Source of the DNA: Methanimicrococcus blatticola
GTDB lineage: Archaea; Halobacteriota; Methanosarcinia; Methanosarcinales; Methanosarcinaceae
Reading direction: 5' to 3'
NCBI RefSeq assembly: GCF_004363215.1
Contig: NZ_SNYS01000009.1
Location: 173,278 to 237,277 of the forward strand
DNA length: 64,000 bases
Shown here: positions 18,444-26,925 of the stretch, in pieces
Numbering within the stretch: the stretch's first letter is position 1
How the letters are laid out: the number at the start of each line of letters is the position of its first letter
The notes under the pieces: model-generated
Databases searched by the model: none
Seen by the model: the letters and a program-made list of their open reading frames with translations, nothing else
What the model was told of the DNA's origin: nothing
Position numbers and translations under genes: made by a program

Positions 18444-21437
18444 TTAATCCTTCGAAACCGCCGCTTTTTTTGTCTTTTTCTTTGCGGCTTCCGTTTTGGC
18501 ACCGGATTCCGTTTTGGCTTTTTCCATCATCGGCTTCAAGTATTGAGCTGTATAACTTTTTTTGCTCTTAATCAATTCTTCGGGCGTTCCTTTTGCGATA
18601 ATCTGACCGCCATCATTTCCGCCTTCCGGTCCCATGTCAAAGATGTAGTCGGCGCATTTGATGACATCCAAATTGTGCTCAATCACAATCACCGTGTTGC
18701 CCATGTCCGTTAAATCATTCAAAACGGAAATCAATTTTTTGACATCATGGAAATGCAAGCCGGTTGTCGGCTCATCCAACAAATAAACCGTTTTGCCGGT
18801 CGCTTTCTTGGAAAGTTCGCGCGTCAATTTAATGCGCTGTGCTTCACCGCCCGAAAGCGTTGTTGAACTCTGGCCGAGTTTAATGTAATCCAAACCGACT
18901 CGTGCCAGCGTATCCAATTTATCGTGAATGTACGGCACCTTTTTGAAATGTTCCAAAGCCTCGGCCACTGTCATGTCCAAAACTTCCGCAATGGATTTGC
19001 CGTTGTATTTGACTTCCAGCGTTTCCTTATTGTAGCGCGTTCCTTTACACTCCTCACACTCGACATAAACGTCCGGAAGGAAGTTCATTTCAATTTTAAT
19101 CAAACCGTCGCCCTGACAAGCCTCGCAGCGTCCGCCTTTCACGTTAAACGAAAACCGGCCGGCAGCATAACCGCGCACCTTCGCTTCCTTCGTCGCGGCA
19201 TAAATTTCACGGATTTTATCAAAAATTTTCGTATACGTCGCCGGGTTTGAGCGCGGCGTTTTGCCGATCGGATCCTGGTCAATTACAATCACTTTATCCA
19301 CTTTCGTGTCAAACTGAAGAGACGAATACTCGCCGCATTCCATTTTTGAATGATAAAGAACATGCATCAGTGCCGGGTACAGCGTATCATAAATCAAAGT
19401 TGATTTTCCCGAGCCGGAAACGCCCGTCACAACCGTCAAGACGCCTGTCGGAATATCAACGGACAAATTCTTAAGATTGTGCGCTTTTGCGCCTTTCAGA
19501 CGAATAAATGTATCAGAAGTTCTGCGCGCTGCCGGAATCGGAATATAATCCGTGCCCGACAAATAACGGCCTGTCAAAGAAACCGGATCCTTCAAAATTT
19601 CATCCGGCGTCCCGGCCGAAACCACATGACCGCCGGTAACACCCGCGCCCGGTCCCATGTCAATCACATAATCGGCGTTTAAAATCGTATCCTCGTCGTG
19701 TTCGACAACGACCAGCGTATTTCCCAAATCACGCAAATGGCGAAGCGTTTCAATCAAACGGTTATTGTCCCGCTGATGCAATCCGATGGAAGGCTCGTCC
19801 AAAACATAAAGAACGCCTGTTAAATTTGAGCCGATTTGCGTTGCCAAACGAATGCGCTGCGCTTCGCCGCCTGAAAGCGTTCCGGAATTTCTGAACATCG
19901 TTAAATAGCCGATGCCGACCTGATCCAAGAAGTGAAGACGCGTTTTAATTTCTTTCAGAATCAAAGAAGCGATTTCTTGCTGCTTTTCTGTCAGCGGCAT
20001 GTTTTCAAAGAAATCAATGGCATCTGAAACGGATAATTTGGTAATGTCAATGATATTGTAACCGTCGATTTTAACCGACATCGCTTTTTTATTCAGCCGG
20101 TCGCCCTCACAAGTCGGGCATTTCGAAACACGCATAAATTTTTCAAATTCCTGGCGGCGGTAATCGGATTCCGTTTGAGAATAAAGCCGGAGACACTGCG
20201 GCATAACGCCTTCCCACTTATTTGATGACGTGTAATTAAATTCACCGTTGTTCATTTTCATATTGAATTTAATTTTATCATCGGAACCGTACATCAAAGC
20301 GTTGTATTGCTCTTCCGTTAAATCCTGAATCGGCGTCAGCGCTGAAAAACCGTAATGTTTGGCAACGGAAGCTAAATGCTGTTGGCGGTATCCGTCAATA
20401 TAATTTTTATAAATGGCAAACGCGCCATCTGCAATGGAAAGACTGCGATCGGGAATGATGAGGTTTTCATCAAATTCCATTTTAAACCCGAGACCGTTAC
20501 ATTCCGGGCAAGCACCGAACGGACTGTTGAATGAAAACATACGCGGCTGCAATTCTTCAAATGCCAAACCGCACTCGGGGCAAGCCATTTTTGAAGAATA
20601 TGTCACTTCAATGATTTCTTCGTCGTCTTCACCGTTGTCATCAAATGAATTTTCATCAATTGTTCTCTTTTTGAGAACTTTTTGATAAAGTCCGCGCGTT
20701 CCTTTTTCTTTTCTGTAAGAATTCGGTTTTCCGACAACATAAACAAGACCGCCGGATCTCTCTGTTGCCCGCTCGCAAGCTTCCACCAAACGGGAACGCT
20801 CGTTTTCATCATCAACATCAATGCGGTCAATGACGATGTCAATGTCATGCATTTTATAGCGTTCCAAATCGATTTCTTCATCGGTTCTGTAAATTTCTTC
20901 ATTAACGCGGACACGCGCAAAGCCTTCGGCATTCAAATCGCGAATCAGCTGCTGATACGTTCCTTTCTTTTTCCGGACAATCGGCGCAAAAATCGTGACC
21001 ATGCCTTCAAATTCAGCGAAAACCAAATCCGCGATTTTTTCGGGAGACTGGGATTCAATTTTGAGATTATGGTCGGGACAATAAGGTGTTCCGACGCGTG
21101 CAAAAAGCAAACGGAAATAATCGTAAATTTCAGTTACGGTGCCGACGGTACTTCTCGGATTTTTGGAAGTTGTTTTCTGCTCGATTGAAATGGCCGGTGA
21201 CAGGCCTTCAATGCTGTCAACGTCGGGTTTATCCATAATGCCCAAAAATTGACGGGCGTAAGAAGACAAAGATTCCACGTAGCGGCGCTGACCTTCAGCA
21301 TAAATCGTATCAAATGCCAATGTTGATTTGCCGGATCCGGAAACGCCGGTGATGACGGTCAATTGGTTTTTAGGAATGGTGACGGAGATGTTTTTAAGGT
21401 TGTGTTCCCGAGCACCTTTGATAATAAGTTTGTTCAT
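18444..21437 (-). CDS. uvrA: UvrABC excinuclease subunit A
   Basis: A full-length 997-residue UvrA, the damage-recognition ATPase of nucleotide excision repair. Two ABC ATPase units are present, each with GVSGSGKST Walker A, LSGGEAQRI signature and LDEP Walker B. Zinc-finger cysteines appear as CPECG/CPECN and CEACQ/CEECK pairs. The insertion domain is in its usual place in the first half. The C-terminus is a Lys/Ala-rich tail (KKKTKKAAVSKD). In archaea UvrABC was acquired from bacteria; uvrB and uvrC are not in the window. The start ATG follows AGGATC. A TATA candidate lies about 35-50 bases upstream. Confidence 0.97.
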   Translation of the reverse strand: MNKLIIKGAREHNLKNISVTIPKNQLTVITGVSGSGKSTLAFDTIYAEGQRRYVESLSSYARQFLGIMDKPDVDSIEGLSPAISIEQKTTSKNPRSTVGTVTEIYDYFRLLFARVGTPYCPDHNLKIESQSPEKIADLVFAEFEGMVTIFAPIVRKKKGTYQQLIRDLNAEGFARVRVNEEIYRTDEEIDLERYKMHDIDIVIDRIDVDDENERSRLVEACERATERSGGLVYVVGKPNSYRKEKGTRGLYQKVLKKRTIDENSFDDNGEDDEEIIEVTYSSKMACPECGLAFEELQPRMFSFNSPFGACPECNGLGFKMEFDENLIIPDRSLSIADGAFAIYKNYIDGYRQQHLASVAKHYGFSALTPIQDLTEEQYNALMYGSDDKIKFNMKMNNGEFNYTSSNKWEGVMPQCLRLYSQTESDYRRQEFEKFMRVSKCPTCEGDRLNKKAMSVKIDGYNIIDITKLSVSDAIDFFENMPLTEKQQEIASLILKEIKTRLHFLDQVGIGYLTMFRNSGTLSGGEAQRIRLATQIGSNLTGVLYVLDEPSIGLHQRDNNRLIETLRHLRDLGNTLVVVEHDEDTILNADYVIDMGPGAGVTGGHVVSAGTPDEILKDPVSLTGRYLSGTDYIPIPAARRTSDTFIRLKGAKAHNLKNLSVDIPTGVLTVVTGVSGSGKSTLIYDTLYPALMHVLYHSKMECGEYSSLQFDTKVDKVIVIDQDPIGKTPRSNPATYTKIFDKIREIYAATKEAKVRGYAAGRFSFNVKGGRCEACQGDGLIKIEMNFLPDVYVECEECKGTRYNKETLEVKYNGKSIAEVLDMTVAEALEHFKKVPYIHDKLDTLARVGLDYIKLGQSSTTLSGGEAQRIKLTRELSKKATGKTVYLLDEPTTGLHFHDVKKLISVLNDLTDMGNTVIVIEHNLDVIKCADYIFDMGPEGGNDGGQIIAKGTPEELIKSKKSYTAQYLKPMMEKAKTESGAKTEAAKKKTKKAAVSKD

Positions 21438-21470
21438 AATAGATCCTGAAATTGTTTTTTAAGAATTAAT

Positions 21471-21489
21471 TTATAAATAGTATATATAG
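21471..21489 (-). promoter_or_regulatory. TATA box candidate for uvrA
   Basis: On the minus strand the block reads CTATATATACTATTTATAA, 35-50 bases upstream of the uvrA ATG. If used, the transcript leader would be very short. Confidence 0.45.
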
Positions 21490-21792
21490 AAGTTTAGTTT
21501 TATTTTTTTCAATATTATTGTTTTGACCGGCAGTAAAGAATAAAAACTTACTTATTGTGCGGTGAAAGTACTCAAAATGAGTGATGATTTTACGAGATTG
21601 TAGGATAAAATATGATAAAAATGATGTATGAAAAAATATAAAAATAGATTATTAAATATAAAATAGTGAAAACATATTTAAACTGTTAAGCAATATGCTA
21701 GATGTATTCCTAATTGGATAAATATATTTATAATATAACATATTAAATATTAGAATTATAATTCATATTTTTGATTAATTGAATGAAAATAT
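21490..21792. other. AT-rich divergent intergenic region
   Basis: Between divergent uvrA and a membrane-protein gene. AT-rich, with no ORF. TATA candidates for the two genes lie at its two ends. Confidence 0.45.
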
Positions 21793-21802
21793 GTATATAA
21801 AC
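21793..21802 (+). promoter_or_regulatory. TATA box candidate for the 21868 membrane-protein gene
   Basis: GTATATAAAC preceded by GAAAAT, 66 bases upstream of the ATG, predicting a leader of about 40 bases that includes the TTGAGGTTT Shine-Dalgarno region. Confidence 0.5.
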
Positions 21803-21867
21803 GTAGTTGGAAATATATAACTGCAATTAAATTTACAAACCTGATTCCAAATATTGAGGTTTATAGT

Positions 21868-22302
21868 ATGGTTAAAACAATTCAAAGAAAGATTACATCC
21901 GCATATTCACTTTGGCTCTTCGTTGTGTTTATCGCGATGATTGCGTATTTTTTATTAATCGGAAACGTTTTTGAAACATATGAAGATGCTATGCCCTGGA
22001 TTTTGGGATACATCGCTCTTGCCATCGTCGGCAACATCGGCATGTTAATTGCAATGTACAAGTTTTTGGTTCCGAACAGAGACGGCTTAAAGTTTGTTGC
22101 TGTTTATGAAATCATTTTTGTTATCATTATGATTTTGAGCTACCTCATCATGTACATGCAGTGGATTCCCGAAAACGGATACGGTAATCTTAACTTCCCG
22201 ACACTTTTGAACGCGGTTTTGCCGTTTATGTTCATCTTCCTGATATTGGCTGAATTCATTTTATCCAAGGCTCTTCGTTTGATGCCTATCAAAGCAGTTT
22301 AA
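21868..22302 (+). CDS. Four-helix integral membrane protein, paralogue 1 (unknown function)
   Basis: A 144-residue protein with four predicted membrane helices at about 14-34, 46-68, 80-97 and 112-132, separated by short loops. The second loop, YKFLVPNRDG, is followed by VAVYEIIFVI. It is paralogous to the next gene (22439-22864), which has the same layout and a matching IYEILFL helix. I do not recognise the family. The start ATG follows TTGAGG at good spacing. A hairpin with a T-run follows, so the two genes probably have separate transcripts. A role in transport or envelope stress would be a guess. Confidence 0.72.
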   Translation: MVKTIQRKITSAYSLWLFVVFIAMIAYFLLIGNVFETYEDAMPWILGYIALAIVGNIGMLIAMYKFLVPNRDGLKFVAVYEIIFVIIMILSYLIMYMQWIPENGYGNLNFPTLLNAVLPFMFIFLILAEFILSKALRLMPIKAV

Positions 22303-22338
22303 TATCAAAAAATCATTTAATGTAAGTAATAAATAAAA

Positions 22339-22364
22339 GATCGGCATTGCCGGTCTTTTTTTTT
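22339..22364 (+). terminator. Hairpin and T-run terminator
   Basis: GATCGGCATTGCCGGTC (one G-T wobble) is followed by nine T residues, 37 bases after the stop of the 21868 gene. Confidence 0.7.
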
Positions 22365-22438
22365 GGTTTTTTCCTGTCATTTTTTATAATTTATTTTTAT
22401 AATCTTGAATGAAATTAATTTTAAAAGCGGGGGATTAA

Positions 22439-22864
22439 ATGAGTCTGTCAAAACAAGAAAAGCTCGGTATTGTGAATTTTATTTTAACAATTGTTGCAAT
22501 TATTTTAATCAAATATTTGTCAATGTACATCCCATGGCTGCCGACCGCAGCTGACGGAACGGTGGAAATTGTTCCTCTTGCGATTACGACAATCATTGCC
22601 GTTTTGGCGATTCATGCCATCACCTGGATCATATTGGTACGGTATTTCAACATCAACAAAGAAAAAAACAGCAAGACCGTGTTAATTATCTATGAAATCT
22701 TGTTCCTGCTCTCTATTGTCGTTTTGTATATCAGCGTCGCCTATGATTTCCTGCCGGCATTTCTCAGTGAAAACATGTTGTCCGGAATCGGCCTCTTCAT
22801 TATAATTCAAATGGCGCTCAGCATTTTCTTTACATACGCTGTTTCAAAAATTCCGACAAAATAA
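22439..22864 (+). CDS. Four-helix integral membrane protein, paralogue 2 (unknown function)
   Basis: A 141-residue protein with four predicted membrane helices, matching its upstream neighbour in size and layout. The third helix region (IYEILFLLSIVVLY) aligns with VYEIIFVIIMILSY of paralogue 1. No catalytic motif is visible. The start ATG follows AGCGGGGGATTAA, giving a strong GGGGG Shine-Dalgarno. Its own terminator follows directly. The pair reads as a tandem duplication that has since diverged; sequence identity outside the third helix is low. Function unknown. Confidence 0.7.
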   Translation: MSLSKQEKLGIVNFILTIVAIILIKYLSMYIPWLPTAADGTVEIVPLAITTIIAVLAIHAITWIILVRYFNINKEKNSKTVLIIYEILFLLSIVVLYISVAYDFLPAFLSENMLSGIGLFIIIQMALSIFFTYAVSKIPTK

Positions 22865-22891
22865 AATGAAGATCCCTTCATTTTTTGTTTT
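22864..22891 (+). terminator. Hairpin and T-run terminator touching the stop codon
   Basis: AAATGAAG and CTTCATTT pair around ATCC, followed by TTTTTTGTTTTATTTTC. The stem begins at the stop codon of the 22439 gene. Confidence 0.65.
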
Positions 22892-22982
22892 ATTTTCTTT
22901 TTTTATTGCTTATTTTTATTGTTTATTTTTATTATTTATTTTTCAATTTTTTACTTCCGCGACAGTCGCTGCATGCGAGACA

Positions 22983-23420
22983 CACCGTTTTTGAATTTTA
23001 TTTGAAATGAGAATTCTTTTTTCAAAAAATATTTCAAAAACAACCATGGTTTATCAATTTTCATGAAACCCAATACAACCACCCGCTAATTTACGTTCCG
23101 ACCTGAGCAAAGCGAAGAGAGGAATGGAAATTTGCGGATTCGTACTCAACCGATACAGCAAAAATGAAAAACTGTTTTACAATCTATTTACTTCATTTAC
23201 CTGCTTCGCTACATTCATTTGCTTTGCTGCGCTCTTCTTCTTCTTATCGCAGCCGTTCGCTTCGCGAACGTGGGCATTGTTACCTGCCGTTCACATCGTT
23301 CTGCTACCTGCCGTTTGCATTGTGCTGTTACCTGCCGTCTGAGTTGTCGCGGCTACCTTCCGTTTTCACTCCAATCTGCCGCCGCTGTGTCCGCGCGAGT
23401 CTGCTCAATTTTATAATTTA
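22983..23420 (+). repeat. D-type intergenic repeat, longest copy
   Basis: It starts with CACCGTTTTTGAATTT (22985) and contains the hairpin 23083-23137 (CCGCTAATTTACGTTCC pairing with GGAATGGAAATTTGCGG, loop with GCAAAGCGAAG). Then come CGTACTCAACCGATACAGC, the CCGTTCGCTTCGCGAACG hairpin (about 23253-23270), and four imperfect copies of a CTACCTGCCGTTTGCATTG word (23278-23370). It ends in a GCCGCTGTGTCCGCGCGAG block. It lies between a terminator and the MATE leader. Overlapping ORFs are Leu/Ala/Cys-rich by-products. Confidence 0.75.
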
Positions 23421-23532
23421 TACAAAAACCATCTCGGGTTTTAAAATTTTTAAAAATGCCTCCCTCAATCATATAAATCTGAAAAAGCGAACCTTTAAGT
23501 AAAACAAAATGATTAGTCAGGGTGTACGCGGA

Positions 23533-23549
23533 GGTATTGTTACAATACC
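23533..23549 (+). promoter_or_regulatory. Perfect 17-bp palindrome, possible operator for the MATE gene
   Basis: GGTATTGT-T-ACAATACC, an 8-bp perfect inverted repeat with a one-base centre, about 117 bases before the MATE start. A one-base centre suits a dimeric DNA-binding protein better than an RNA hairpin. Confidence 0.45.
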
Positions 23550-23577
23550 GGATAAGCGAATTTGTCTTTTACGATGG

Positions 23578-23665
23578 TCATTCATCGCAAAACATCGGAT
23601 TTCGCCTGTTCGGCTTTTCTCTGCGCTTGAATGATGAATGATTATTGTAAGGACAGGAGTTCCTT
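23578..23665 (+). promoter_or_regulatory. Structured 5' leader of the MATE gene with ribosome-site hairpin
   Basis: A 9-bp stem TCATTCATC (23578-23586) with GATGAATGA (23633-23641) closes a relatively GC-rich 46-base loop. It is followed by AAGGA (23649-23653) pairing with TCCTT (23661-23665), so the AGGAG Shine-Dalgarno sits in a 7-base loop touching the ATG. The arrangement looks like translational control; no known riboswitch class was recognised. Confidence 0.45.
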
Positions 23666-25039
23666 ATGTCAAGCGCAATTTACGCACAAAACCAAAAGCA
23701 AAAAAGTATTCAAAAAGAATTTCTCTTATACGTTATCCCGTCCGTTATTTCGATGGTTGTCTCCTCACTGTATGTTATTGTCGACGGTGTTTTTGTCGGC
23801 CGCGGCGTCGGAGAATCAGCATTGGCCGCTGTTAACATTATTTATCCGTTTAACATGCTCCAAATCGCGATGACCATGTTGATTGCAATCGGCGGCGCAA
23901 ATTATTTTTCACGATACATCGGTGAGAGAAAACACAAAGAAGCCAATAACTTCTTTCTTCAGAGCATTATCGGCCTCATCTTAATCAGTATTCTGATAAA
24001 CGTTTTTGTTCTGATTTTTCCGGAGCAAGTTGCGTCTCTGCTCGGCGCGGATGAAACGCTTATGCCGCTTGTTCTTCCATATTTGAAATGGATTGCTTTA
24101 TTCGGCATCATTTACATGCCTGGCTTAGGCTTAAGTATTTTTGTCAGAAACGATGGCGCGCCGAAGCTTGCAATGATCGGAACACTCGCCGGAGCCATCC
24201 TCAACATTATTTTGGATTATGTTTTTATCATGGAATTCGGATGGGGAATCTCCGGAGCGGCGATTGCGACGGGAATCGGCGAAACCATTGCCGGGTTCAT
24301 CTTTTTGATTCATTTCCTGAAAAAAGACAGAATGCTTCGCATCAGAAAACCCGTTTTTAAAATCGGTAATTTGAAGAAAATAACACTCAGCGGAATACCT
24401 TCCTTTTTAATGGAATTCAGTCAATCCGCCGTTGCATTCAGTTTCAATTGGGCGATTCTTCTGTTTGTCGGAACAATCGGCATTTCAGCGTACAGTGTCG
24501 TGATGTACGTCTGCTCCATTTTCAACATGTTTCTCATCGGAATTATTCAAGGAGCGCAGCCGTTGCTCAGTTTTAACTACGGCAGCCGGAATAAAGAAAA
24601 TGTTCAAAAAATATACAAACTCGGATTAGGATCGAATTTAATTTCCACGTCCTTGTTTTATTTTTTCGTCTTTTTCTTCGGCAGTCAGCTGGCCGGCATT
24701 TTTCTTCCGGGAAATACTGAATTGATTCAAATGTCTTCTGAAATGATGAAAATTTACATGCTCGGATTCTTCCCGATCGGCATTTCGTTAATGAACATTT
24801 TGTATTTCCAAGTAACAGAAAAAGAAGGCAGGTCCATTCTCATTTCAGCGCTTCGATGTGTCGGGTTTGTTCAGCTGTTTTTGCTGATTCTGCCTCAAAT
24901 TTTCGGCATATATGGGCTTTACGCCGCGTTTTTCTGCGGGGAAATGTGCAATTGTTTGCTGTCAGTCGTTTTATACAAACGGTCACGGCGAAAAGAAAGG
25001 CGACAGACGGAATCTTTAAAAAATGTTTCAGTTGCTTGA
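23666..25039 (+). CDS. MATE-family multidrug/metabolite exporter
   Basis: A 457-residue, 12-helix MATE transporter, exchanging cations for organic substrates at the cell membrane. The N-terminal half has VSSLYVIVDGVFVGRGVGESALAAVN, typical of family helix 1-2, and the second half repeats the fold (GIIQGAQPLLSFNYGSRNKENV). The tail is basic (RSRRKERRQ). Start chosen at ATG 23666 because AGGACAGGAG precedes it. A structured leader and a palindrome lie upstream. An AF1577-type radical SAM gene follows 153 bases downstream on the same strand. The last codons plus stop are copied once just downstream. Substrate unknown. Confidence 0.9.
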   Translation: MSSAIYAQNQKQKSIQKEFLLYVIPSVISMVVSSLYVIVDGVFVGRGVGESALAAVNIIYPFNMLQIAMTMLIAIGGANYFSRYIGERKHKEANNFFLQSIIGLILISILINVFVLIFPEQVASLLGADETLMPLVLPYLKWIALFGIIYMPGLGLSIFVRNDGAPKLAMIGTLAGAILNIILDYVFIMEFGWGISGAAIATGIGETIAGFIFLIHFLKKDRMLRIRKPVFKIGNLKKITLSGIPSFLMEFSQSAVAFSFNWAILLFVGTIGISAYSVVMYVCSIFNMFLIGIIQGAQPLLSFNYGSRNKENVQKIYKLGLGSNLISTSLFYFFVFFFGSQLAGIFLPGNTELIQMSSEMMKIYMLGFFPIGISLMNILYFQVTEKEGRSILISALRCVGFVQLFLLILPQIFGIYGLYAAFFCGEMCNCLLSVVLYKRSRRKERRQTESLKNVSVA

Positions 25040-25060
25040 TTTGTATCAGTTGCTTGATTT
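25028..25060 (+). repeat. 18-bp duplication of the MATE stop-codon region
   Basis: TCAGTTGCTTGATTT at 25028-25042 contains the final codons and TGA of the MATE gene. The same 15 bases recur at 25046-25060. Confidence 0.85.
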
Positions 25061-25086
25061 ATCCGATTTTTTAGTCGGTAATTTTT

Positions 25087-25163
25087 AAGCAACTTTTAAA
25101 TCAACTTTTAAGCAATTTTAAGCAACTTTTAAGCAATTTTCAACTTTTAAGCAACTTTTAAAT
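25087..25163 (+). repeat. Tandem repeats of AAGCAACTTTTAA between MATE and radical SAM genes
   Basis: About six imperfect copies of AAGCAACTTTTAA or AAGCAATTTT fill the space just before the radical SAM gene. They look like replication-slippage products. Confidence 0.7.
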
Positions 25164-25192
25164 ATGAATCCTCTTATTTTCGAGCAGAGACT

Positions 25193-26326
25193 ATGGTAAA
25201 CTTTTTTGTCACGCTGACGATGGCCTGTGATTTGGAATGCCGCTACTGTTACGGCGAAGTTTGTGATTGTTTTGATGACTTCGATGACGGCATTGCTGTT
25301 GATTATGACGTTCCCGAAACAATCAGTTACGAAACATCGGCACTCAGAGATTTCATTGCAAAAGACAAAGACGCGGTCGTCATTTTTTACGGCGGCGAAC
25401 CGCTTCTTGAACTTGATAAAATGAAAGAAATGATGGACACGCTGCCGGCCAAAACATTTTTGCTGCATACAAACGCGACAATGTTGGATCAGGTGCCGGC
25501 TGAGTATTTGCAACGCTTGCATACTATTTCTATTTCCATTGACGGCAACCGCGCGTTAACGGATTATTACCGCGGCGACGGCGTTTATGATCTCATCGCG
25601 AAAAACGCGAATATCGCGCGCGAAAAAGGTTTTACCGGCGAAATTATTGCCCGCATGACGGTTCAGGAAGAAACCGATATTTATGAAAGCGTCATGCATC
25701 TTTTTGAAAATCCTGATTTTTGTTTTGACAGCGTCCACTGGCAACTCAATGCTCTTTTTTGGAGAAATGATTACGAAAGACGCCGCGAAGGATTTTTGGA
25801 ATGGGCGGACAACAATTACAACCCCGGAATTCAAAAGTTGGCGGATGAGTGGGTTCACAGAATGAAAGAAAACGGACAAGTTCTTCATATGTATCCGTTT
25901 GTCAACATCATGAATTCACTGCTTCGCGGCGAAAAAACGCATTTGCGCTGCGGTGCCGCTTGGACGGAATACAATGTGCAAACAGACGGCAAACTCTCCC
26001 CCTGCCCCGTGATGAGCGGCATGAGTGATTATTATGCCGGTGACATCTACAATGGCCGCCCGGACCAGTTGCGTGTCATCCACGTTTCCGGCGAATGTTT
26101 GAAGTGCGATATTTTAGACATTTGCGGCGGGCGCTGCCTTTACGCGAACGCGACGATGAAATGGGGCGTTCAAGGATTCAAAGAAGTTTGTGGCACAGTC
26201 AGATTCTTAGTGAATGCGCTGAAAGCAAAGCAGCCGGAAATTGAAAAATTAATCGAAGACGGAATAATCAGTTTGGATGACTTTTCGCAAGGCATTGAAT
26301 ACAACAGCTGCGAGATTATCCCATAA
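25193..26326 (+). CDS. Radical SAM/SPASM enzyme, AF1577 family (putative peptide-modifying)
   Basis: A 377-residue radical SAM protein. The cluster motif is CDLECRYC (C12, C16, C19), followed by FYGGEPLLE (GGE motif) and SISIDG. A C-terminal extension has further cysteines (LRCG, SPCPVMSG, CLKCDILDICGGRC) that would bind extra iron-sulfur clusters, as in SPASM enzymes. The family is annotated as putative peptide-modifying, known from methanogens and Archaeoglobus; no substrate is proven. No obvious small Cys-rich precursor peptide is next to it. It follows the MATE exporter on the same strand. The start ATG follows GAGCAGAG. Confidence 0.85.
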   Translation: MVNFFVTLTMACDLECRYCYGEVCDCFDDFDDGIAVDYDVPETISYETSALRDFIAKDKDAVVIFYGGEPLLELDKMKEMMDTLPAKTFLLHTNATMLDQVPAEYLQRLHTISISIDGNRALTDYYRGDGVYDLIAKNANIAREKGFTGEIIARMTVQEETDIYESVMHLFENPDFCFDSVHWQLNALFWRNDYERRREGFLEWADNNYNPGIQKLADEWVHRMKENGQVLHMYPFVNIMNSLLRGEKTHLRCGAAWTEYNVQTDGKLSPCPVMSGMSDYYAGDIYNGRPDQLRVIHVSGECLKCDILDICGGRCLYANATMKWGVQGFKEVCGTVRFLVNALKAKQPEIEKLIEDGIISLDDFSQGIEYNSCEIIP

Positions 26327-26393
26327 AAAGATGGTTTGGAGGGCGGCGCGCGTGAAACGTGCCGTTTTTGGGCTTTTCCACATGAGAATTATT

Positions 26394-26729
26394 TCATTCA
26401 TGAGCTTTGTAGAATTCATCTAATTCTCTACATGATATTTTTATGCTGTGTTCTTTTTTGTATTTCTTTTCGTCTCGTTCTTTTGTATTATGCCATCCTT
26501 CCAATTCTTTCGTTGCATATTTGTCAAAAATATATTGTGCCTTAATTTGTGTTTCTCTTTCATCACAATGGACTCCATATACACAACCAGACTGATCTTT
26601 GATATTTCCATATTTCAGTATATTTTGCTCTACATAGTCTCTTACATGGCTATTGTTCATTACAGATGCATGATGATTTACTCTATTAAAGCGTATTATT
26701 GATAATTGTTTTACTTTCGTTATATGCAT
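26394..26729 (-). CDS. Small hypothetical protein
   Basis: A 111-residue charged protein of unknown family. It has no membrane segment, a His/Asn-rich N-terminal half (NRVNHHASVMNNSHVRDYV), and a Lys/Glu-rich C-terminal part. GGGAG lies 9 bases before the ATG on the minus strand, which supports it as a real gene. Codon use is AT-rich with few of the GC-ended codons seen in neighbours, so it may be a recent arrival. It sits between the radical SAM gene and an ABC repeat array. Confidence 0.5.
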   Translation of the reverse strand: MHITKVKQLSIIRFNRVNHHASVMNNSHVRDYVEQNILKYGNIKDQSGCVYGVHCDERETQIKAQYIFDKYATKELEGWHNTKERDEKKYKKEHSIKISCRELDEFYKAHE

Positions 26730-26925
26730 ATTTTAATTTCTCCCACTGTTTTCAAATTAATAACTTAATTATCCAATAAGAATATTCCATAAAATTTACA
26801 CTTTTTGTATTGTTAATGTATACTTTGAAATCGGAATTTCTGCTAATTTGTTAATAACCATATGAAGTATATGCTACAATCAAATCTAAGCCGATTAATT
26901 GGTTTTGGCAGCGAAGGGGAATAAT

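Noticed and set aside
23124..23502. Leu/Cys/Ala-rich ORFs in the D element (also 6871-7142 minus, 18202-18405 plus)
   Set aside because: They arise from the short internal repeats. Similar peptides recur only because the DNA is repeated, in different frames and without start signals.
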